Of a stretch of DNA of 64,000 nt, positions 59,829 to 64,000 are shown piece after piece; within the stretch, counting starts at the first letter, position 1; the number at the start of each line of letters is the position of its first letter. The stretch is from Curtobacterium sp. MCSS17_007. GTDB lineage: Bacteria > Actinomycetota > Actinomycetes > Actinomycetales > Microbacteriaceae. The translations under genes and the position numbers were made by a program. The notes beneath the pieces are model-generated. The model did no database searches. It worked only from the letters and a program-made list of their open reading frames with translations, and was not told where the DNA came from. The stretch covers positions 1,798,001 through 1,862,000 of the forward strand of contig NZ_CP126257.1 of the NCBI RefSeq assembly GCF_003234175.2, read 5' to 3'.

Positions 59829-60059
59829 CGCGCGCGAAGTCGCCTGCGGCGACCGTCCCCCGTCGTTGCGACCGCCACGTCCGGCTCGGTCCGCGTCGCG
59901 CGAAGTCGGCTGCGGCGACCGTCCCCCGTCGTTGCGACCGCCACGTCAGGCTCGGTCCGCGTCGCGCGAAGTCGCCTGCGGCGACCGTCCCCCGTCGTTG
60001 CGACCGCCACGTCCGGCTCGGTCCACGTCGCGCGGGGTCGCCTGCGGCCACCGTCCCCG
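59829..60059. repeat. 66-bp tandem repeat, about 3.5 copies
   Basis: The GAAG of each unit falls at 59836, 59902 and 59968, with the degenerate fourth at 60034, an exact 66-bp period. Each unit contains the inverted repeat GTCGCCTGCGGCGAC or a one-base variant. Units differ by only a few bases; the fourth is most diverged. Confidence 0.92.
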
Positions 60060-60132
60060 ATGGACGCGCCCGCCGCGCTCGTCACCACGCGCCGGACCGC
60101 CCGGTGTTTCCGGGGACGACACCCGGCGTCAG

Positions 60133-60138
60133 TATGAT
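60133..60138 (+). promoter_or_regulatory. -10 box of the peptide synthetase gene
   Basis: TATGAT (five of six to consensus), 8 nt before the ATG at 60147; no ribosome-binding site, so leaderless initiation is likely. Confidence 0.45.
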
Positions 60139-60146
60139 CCGCGCCG

Positions 60147-63100
60147 ATGAGCACCGGCACCACGGACCTCCAGGCCCCCCTCGCCCGCGGCCAGTACGCA
60201 CCCGCCCCGCGCACCCTCCTCGACGTCCTCGAGGCGACCGCGCGCGCCACGCCCGACGCCCTCGCGCTCGAGGACCCGGCTGGCACGATCGACTACGCGA
60301 CGCTGCTGCGGCTCGTCCGGACGCAGGCCGACGACCTCGCCACGCGCGGCGTCCGGCGCGGCGACCGGGTCGGCGTGCGCATCCCGTCGGGCGGGCGCGA
60401 CCTGTACCTGTCGATCCTCGCGGTCCTCGCGGCGGGTGCCGCCTACGTGCCGGTCGACGCGGACGACCCGGAGGAACGCGCCGCCCTGGTCTTCGGCGAG
60501 GCCGGGGTCGTCGGCGTGGTCGGGGCCGGCGGCGTCCTGCGCACGCGCGGGGACCCGGACGCCGAGCCCGCTCCCGTCGTCGCCCCGGGCGCCCGTGCCG
60601 GGACGCCGAGGGTCGAGGACGACGCCTGGGTGATCTTCACGTCCGGGTCCACGGGCGTGCCCAAGGGCGTCGCGGTGACACACCGCTCCGCAGCTGCCTT
60701 CGTCGACGCCGAGGCACGGATGTTCCTGCAGGACGCGCCGATCGGCCCCGGCGACCGCGTGCTCGCCGGCCTGAGCGTCGCGTTCGACGCCTCGTGCGAG
60801 GAGATGTGGCTGGCCTGGGGCCACGGCGCGTGCCTGGTGCCCGCCCCGCGGTCCCTCGTCCGCACCGGGGTCGACCTCGGCCCCTGGCTCATCGCGCACA
60901 CGATCACCGTCGTGTCCACCGTGCCGACCCTCGCGGCACTGTGGCCCGACGACGCCCTCGAGCAGGTCCGGCTCGTGATCTTCGGCGGCGAAGCGTGCCC
61001 ACCCGAACTGGCCGCCCGCATCGCGTCCCGCGACCGGGAGCTCTGGAACACCTACGGTCCGACCGAGGCGACCGTCGTCGCGTGCGGCGCCCTGATGGAC
61101 GGCGGCCAGCCGGTGCGGATCGGCCTGCCGCTCGACGGGTGGGACCTGGCGGTCGTCGACGAGCAGGGCCGGCGGGTCGCCCCTGGCGGGGTGGGCGAGC
61201 TCGTCATCGGCGGGGTCGGCCTCGGCCGGTACCTCGACCCGGCGAAGGACGCCGAGAAGTACGCGCCCTTCCCGGAGCTCGGCTGGGACCGGGCGTACCG
61301 GAGCGGCGACCTCGTCCGCTACGAGCCCGAGGGGCTCGTCTTCCAGGGCCGCGCGGACGACCAGGTGAAGCTCGGCGGTCGCCGGATCGAGCTCGGGGAG
61401 GTCGACGCCGCACTGCAGGGCCTCGAGGACGTCGCCGGCGGGGCGGCCGTCGTGCAGCGCACCCCGGCCGGCAACCAGGTGCTGGTCGGCTACGTCGCTC
61501 CCGTGGCCGGCGCGACGATCGACACGGGCGCGGCGAACGCCCGCCTGCGCGAGGAGCTGCCCGCCGCCCTCGTGCCGCTCCTCGCGGTGGTCGACGCCCT
61601 GCCCACCAGGACGTCCGGCAAGGTCGACCGCGCCGCACTGCCGTGGCCGCTGCCCGGCGCCACCGACGCCGCGCTGCTCCCCGACACCGTGGCGTGGATC
61701 GCCGAGCGCTGGTCGGCGATCCTCGGGGTCCCGGTGACGAGCGTCGACGACGACTTCTTCGCCCACGGCGGCGGGTCGTTGACCGCCGCACAGCTCGTCT
61801 CCGCGATCCGCGAGCGCTTCCCGGTGACGACCGTCGCGGACGTCTACGACCACCCGCGCATCGGTGCCCTCGCCGCTGCCCTGGACGACGCCGGCCCCGC
61901 CGCTGCCGCGCGCCGTCCGGTGCGTCCGGTCGCGCCGACGACCGGGCTCCTGCTCACCCTGCTCGGCCTGCCGGTCCAGGTGCTCCGCGGCCTCCGGGTG
62001 CTGACGTGGACGGCACTCGTCGGGGCGGTCCTGCACGCGACCACGCTGCCCGTCGTCCCGGTCCTGCCCTGGTGGGCACTCGTCGTCGCGCTCCTGCTGT
62101 TCGTCACCCCGATCGGCAAGATGACGGTGACCGTCGTGCTCGCACGACTCCTGCTCGTCGGGGTCCGTCCGGGTGACCACCCCCGCGGCGGCTCGGTGCA
62201 CGTGCGCGTCTGGCTCGCCGAACGCATCGCCGAGGCCGTCGACGGCCCCTCGACCGCCGGCGCCCCGTGGATCAGCTACTACGCGCGAGCGCTCGGAGCC
62301 CGCGTCGGCCGCGACGTCGACCTGCACACGCTGCCGCCGGTCACCGGCATGCTCACCGTCGGCAAGCGGGCATCGATCGAACCCGAGGTCGACCTCGCCG
62401 GGCACTGGGTCGACGGCGACCTGTTCCGGCTCGGGCACGTGCGGGTGGACGCGGACGCGGTGGTGCACAGCCGCTCGACCCTGCTGCCAGGGGCGCACGT
62501 CGGCGAGGGCGCCGAGGTCGAGGCCGGCTCCGCGGTGACCGGCCGGGTCCCCGCCGGGGAGCGCTGGGCGGGCTCGCCGGCGGAGCGCGTCGGGTCGGCC
62601 CGGCACGGACGGGAGGCACGTCCCCCTGCCCGACGCCGGTGGCTCGCCGCGTACGGGGTCGGCTCCGTCGTCGTGGCGGGTCTGCCCGTCGCGGGCGTCG
62701 CCGCCGGACTCGCGGTCGTGGTCGCGCTGGTCGGTCCGGCCGGCTCGATCGGCGCCGCGGTGCTCCGCGGGCTCGCCGCCGTCCCCGTCGCCACCCTCGT
62801 CGCGGGGCTCGTGTACGCCGTCCTCGTGGTCGCCGCCGTCCGGCTGCTGGCCCTCGGGCTCCGCGAGGGACGTCACCCGGTACGCTCCCGGTCCGGTTGG
62901 CAGGCCTGGTGCACCGAGCGGGTGCTCGACGCCGCCCGGACCCTGCTCTTCCCGCTGTACGCGTCGCTCGTCACCCCGGTGTGGCTGCGCGTCCTGGGTG
63001 CTCGCGTCGGTCGGGACACCGAGATCTCCACGGTGCTGCTCATCCCCTCGCTCACCCAGATCGCCTCCGGCGCCTTCCTGGCGGACGACACCATGGTCGC

Positions 63101-64000
63101 GACGTACGAGCTGGGCGGCGGCTACGTGCGCATCGGCCGGTCGAAGGTCGGTCGGCGGGCGTTCCTCGGCAACTCCGGCATGACCGGGGCCGGGCGGTCG
63201 GTCCCTCGCGAGGCCCTGGTCGCCGTCCTCTCCGCCGTGCCGAAGAAGGCCAAGCGCGGGTCGTCCTGGCTGGGATCGCCGCCGGTCCGGCTGCGCCGTG
63301 CCGCCGCCGAGTTCGACGAGGAGCGCACCTTCCGACCGCCGCGCCGGCTCAAGGTCGCCCGCGCGTGCTGGGAGCTGCTCCGCCTGGTCGCGCCGATGCT
63401 GTCCGGCGCGATCGCCCTCGGGGTCGCCGGGAGCCTGCTGGCACTGTGGTCCGCCGTCGGCATCGGTTGGACCGTGCTCCTCGCCGGTCCCGTGCTCATC
63501 GCCGCGGGAGCCGTTGCCGCCGCCGTCTCCACGGCCGCCAAGTGGGTCTTCGTCGGCCGGATCGACGCACGCGAGCACCCGCTCTGGTCGTCCTTCGTGT
63601 GGCGCAACGAGGTGCAGGACACCTTCGTCGAGACCGTGGCCCGGCCGTGGTTCGCAGAGCAGGCGACGGGCACGCCGGCGTTGGCCACGTGGCTCCGCAG
63701 CCTCGGCGCGGGCATCGGCCGCGGCACCTGGATCGAGACGTACTGGCTGCCGGAGGCGGACCTCGTGTCCATCGGCGACGGCGCGTCGGTCGCCCGCGGG
63801 ACCGTGGTGCAGACGCACCTGTTCCACGACCGGGTGATGCAGCTCGACACCGTCCGGCTCGAGGACGGCGCCACCCTCGGCCCGCACAGCGTCGCCCTGC
63901 CCGCGTCGGGGATCGGTGCCGGCGCGACCGTGGGGCCGTCGTCGCTGGTGATGCGCGGCGAGCAGGTGCCCGGCGGGACCCAGTGGGCGGGCAACCCGAT
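60147..64000 (+). CDS. Pls/PosA-family single-module non-ribosomal peptide synthetase (runs off window)
   Basis: 1284 codons visible, no stop. An adenylation domain (about 1-500) has IFTSGSTGVPKG, NTYGPTE, and Lys492 in RTSGKVDR. A carrier domain has Ser544 in FAHGGGSLT. Membrane helices at about 592-670 lead to a left-handed beta-helix (hexapeptide) segment about 700-815, two more membrane blocks (about 830-900 and 1070-1140) and further hexapeptide-like segments (LGARVGRD, LGAGIGRG). This A-T-membrane-repeat layout is that of Pls-type enzymes, which make cationic homopolymers such as epsilon-poly-lysine, and of uncharacterised relatives. Specificity-pocket positions read D214, A215, E218, S257, I278, G280, T302, V310, V311, K492, close to a lysine signature. 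Confidence 0.9.
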   Translation, partial: MSTGTTDLQAPLARGQYAPAPRTLLDVLEATARATPDALALEDPAGTIDYATLLRLVRTQADDLATRGVRRGDRVGVRIPSGGRDLYLSILAVLAAGAAYVPVDADDPEERAALVFGEAGVVGVVGAGGVLRTRGDPDAEPAPVVAPGARAGTPRVEDDAWVIFTSGSTGVPKGVAVTHRSAAAFVDAEARMFLQDAPIGPGDRVLAGLSVAFDASCEEMWLAWGHGACLVPAPRSLVRTGVDLGPWLIAHTITVVSTVPTLAALWPDDALEQVRLVIFGGEACPPELAARIASRDRELWNTYGPTEATVVACGALMDGGQPVRIGLPLDGWDLAVVDEQGRRVAPGGVGELVIGGVGLGRYLDPAKDAEKYAPFPELGWDRAYRSGDLVRYEPEGLVFQGRADDQVKLGGRRIELGEVDAALQGLEDVAGGAAVVQRTPAGNQVLVGYVAPVAGATIDTGAANARLREELPAALVPLLAVVDALPTRTSGKVDRAALPWPLPGATDAALLPDTVAWIAERWSAILGVPVTSVDDDFFAHGGGSLTAAQLVSAIRERFPVTTVADVYDHPRIGALAAALDDAGPAAAARRPVRPVAPTTGLLLTLLGLPVQVLRGLRVLTWTALVGAVLHATTLPVVPVLPWWALVVALLLFVTPIGKMTVTVVLARLLLVGVRPGDHPRGGSVHVRVWLAERIAEAVDGPSTAGAPWISYYARALGARVGRDVDLHTLPPVTGMLTVGKRASIEPEVDLAGHWVDGDLFRLGHVRVDADAVVHSRSTLLPGAHVGEGAEVEAGSAVTGRVPAGERWAGSPAERVGSARHGREARPPARRRWLAAYGVGSVVVAGLPVAGVAAGLAVVVALVGPAGSIGAAVLRGLAAVPVATLVAGLVYAVLVVAAVRLLALGLREGRHPVRSRSGWQAWCTERVLDAARTLLFPLYASLVTPVWLRVLGARVGRDTEISTVLLIPSLTQIASGAFLADDTMVATYELGGGYVRIGRSKVGRRAFLGNSGMTGAGRSVPREALVAVLSAVPKKAKRGSSWLGSPPVRLRRAAAEFDEERTFRPPRRLKVARACWELLRLVAPMLSGAIALGVAGSLLALWSAVGIGWTVLLAGPVLIAAGAVAAAVSTAAKWVFVGRIDAREHPLWSSFVWRNEVQDTFVETVARPWFAEQATGTPALATWLRSLGAGIGRGTWIETYWLPEADLVSIGDGASVARGTVVQTHLFHDRVMQLDTVRLEDGATLGPHSVALPASGIGAGATVGPSSLVMRGEQVPGGTQWAGNP

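Larger units (their letters stand above)
59783..60146. other. 364-bp gap with 66-bp tandem repeats between tRNA-Arg and the peptide synthetase
   Basis: No gene is supported. Most of it is the tandem repeat at 59829-60059; the last 85 bp lead into the TATGAT box of the synthetase gene. Open frames across it exist only because the repeat period is a multiple of three. Confidence 0.75.

Noticed and set aside
59829..60059. Possible CRISPR array after tRNA-Arg
   Set aside because: The units are contiguous 66-bp repeats without unique spacers, and no cas genes are present.
59783..60146. tRNA-associated integrative element (attL next to tRNA-Arg)
   Set aside because: No integrase and no duplicated tRNA 3' end is seen; the downstream gene has normal composition for the window.
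60129..63887. Minus-strand open frame of 1252 codons opposite the peptide synthetase
   Set aside because: Low-complexity Arg/Gly/Glu/Asp composition and no motif, while the plus strand has a full set of adenylation and carrier motifs.

Overview
The window is very GC-rich (about 70% or more). It uses GTG and TTG starts freely, has actinobacterial TANNNT-type -10 boxes placed directly before start codons, and its gene order closely matches several stretches of the actinobacterial core genome. Protein features (zinc-ribbon FHA protein, PFNA-type kinase cluster, Pls/PosA-family peptide synthetase, IF-2 with a long Gly/Pro-rich N-terminus, large Rho) fit a chromosome of the family Microbacteriaceae; a Curtobacterium-like organism is my best guess, from general resemblance only. 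I see no phage, integrase, insertion sequence or CRISPR array.

Region 1 (1-17.9 kb) holds core information-processing and isoprenoid genes, nearly all on the minus strand: proS, nusA, ylxR, infB, rbfA, then mutY on the plus strand, a degenerate uridine-kinase-like gene and truB (cut by the window start). Upstream lie ispG, an isochorismatase-family hydrolase coupled to an NCS1 permease, the site-2 protease rip1, dxr, an FKBP lipoprotein, an OsmC protein and a plus-strand asparaginase.

Region 2 (17.9-35.7 kb) is a tightly packed minus-strand cluster of ten genes. In transcription order it has a small unknown protein, an FHA protein with DTVVR repeats, a PP2C phosphatase, a transmembrane Ser/Thr kinase, a giant Ig/FN3 surface protein, a MoxR ATPase, a DUF58 protein, a transglutaminase-like membrane protein, a zinc-ribbon/FHA protein and a membrane protein of unknown function. 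Six junctions overlap by a few bases or nearly so, which indicates one operon. It resembles the PFNA cluster of bifidobacteria, with two FHA proteins added, and its transglutaminase has lost all three catalytic residues.

Region 3 (35.8-58.9 kb) contains yaaA, the full F1Fo ATP synthase operon (atpI-like, B, E, F, H, A, G, D, C), wecA-like and tsaC, a HAD hydrolase, prmC, prfA, rho, thrB, thrC, hom, lysA, a DUF2993 protein and argS. This is the order known from Mycobacterium (argS to atpC), except that rpmE is absent between rho and prfA. The thr/lys genes make homoserine, threonine and lysine.

Region 4 (58.9-64 kb) has a small lipoprotein, tRNA-Arg(CCG), a 66-bp tandem repeat and a large Pls/PosA-family single-module peptide synthetase that runs off the window. 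Its adenylation signature resembles that of lysine-activating domains.

Two sequence-wide themes stand out. At least twelve genes carry a -10 box 6 to 9 nt before the start codon and are probably leaderless. A family of hairpins with GGGAGGCGC arms recurs at gene ends.
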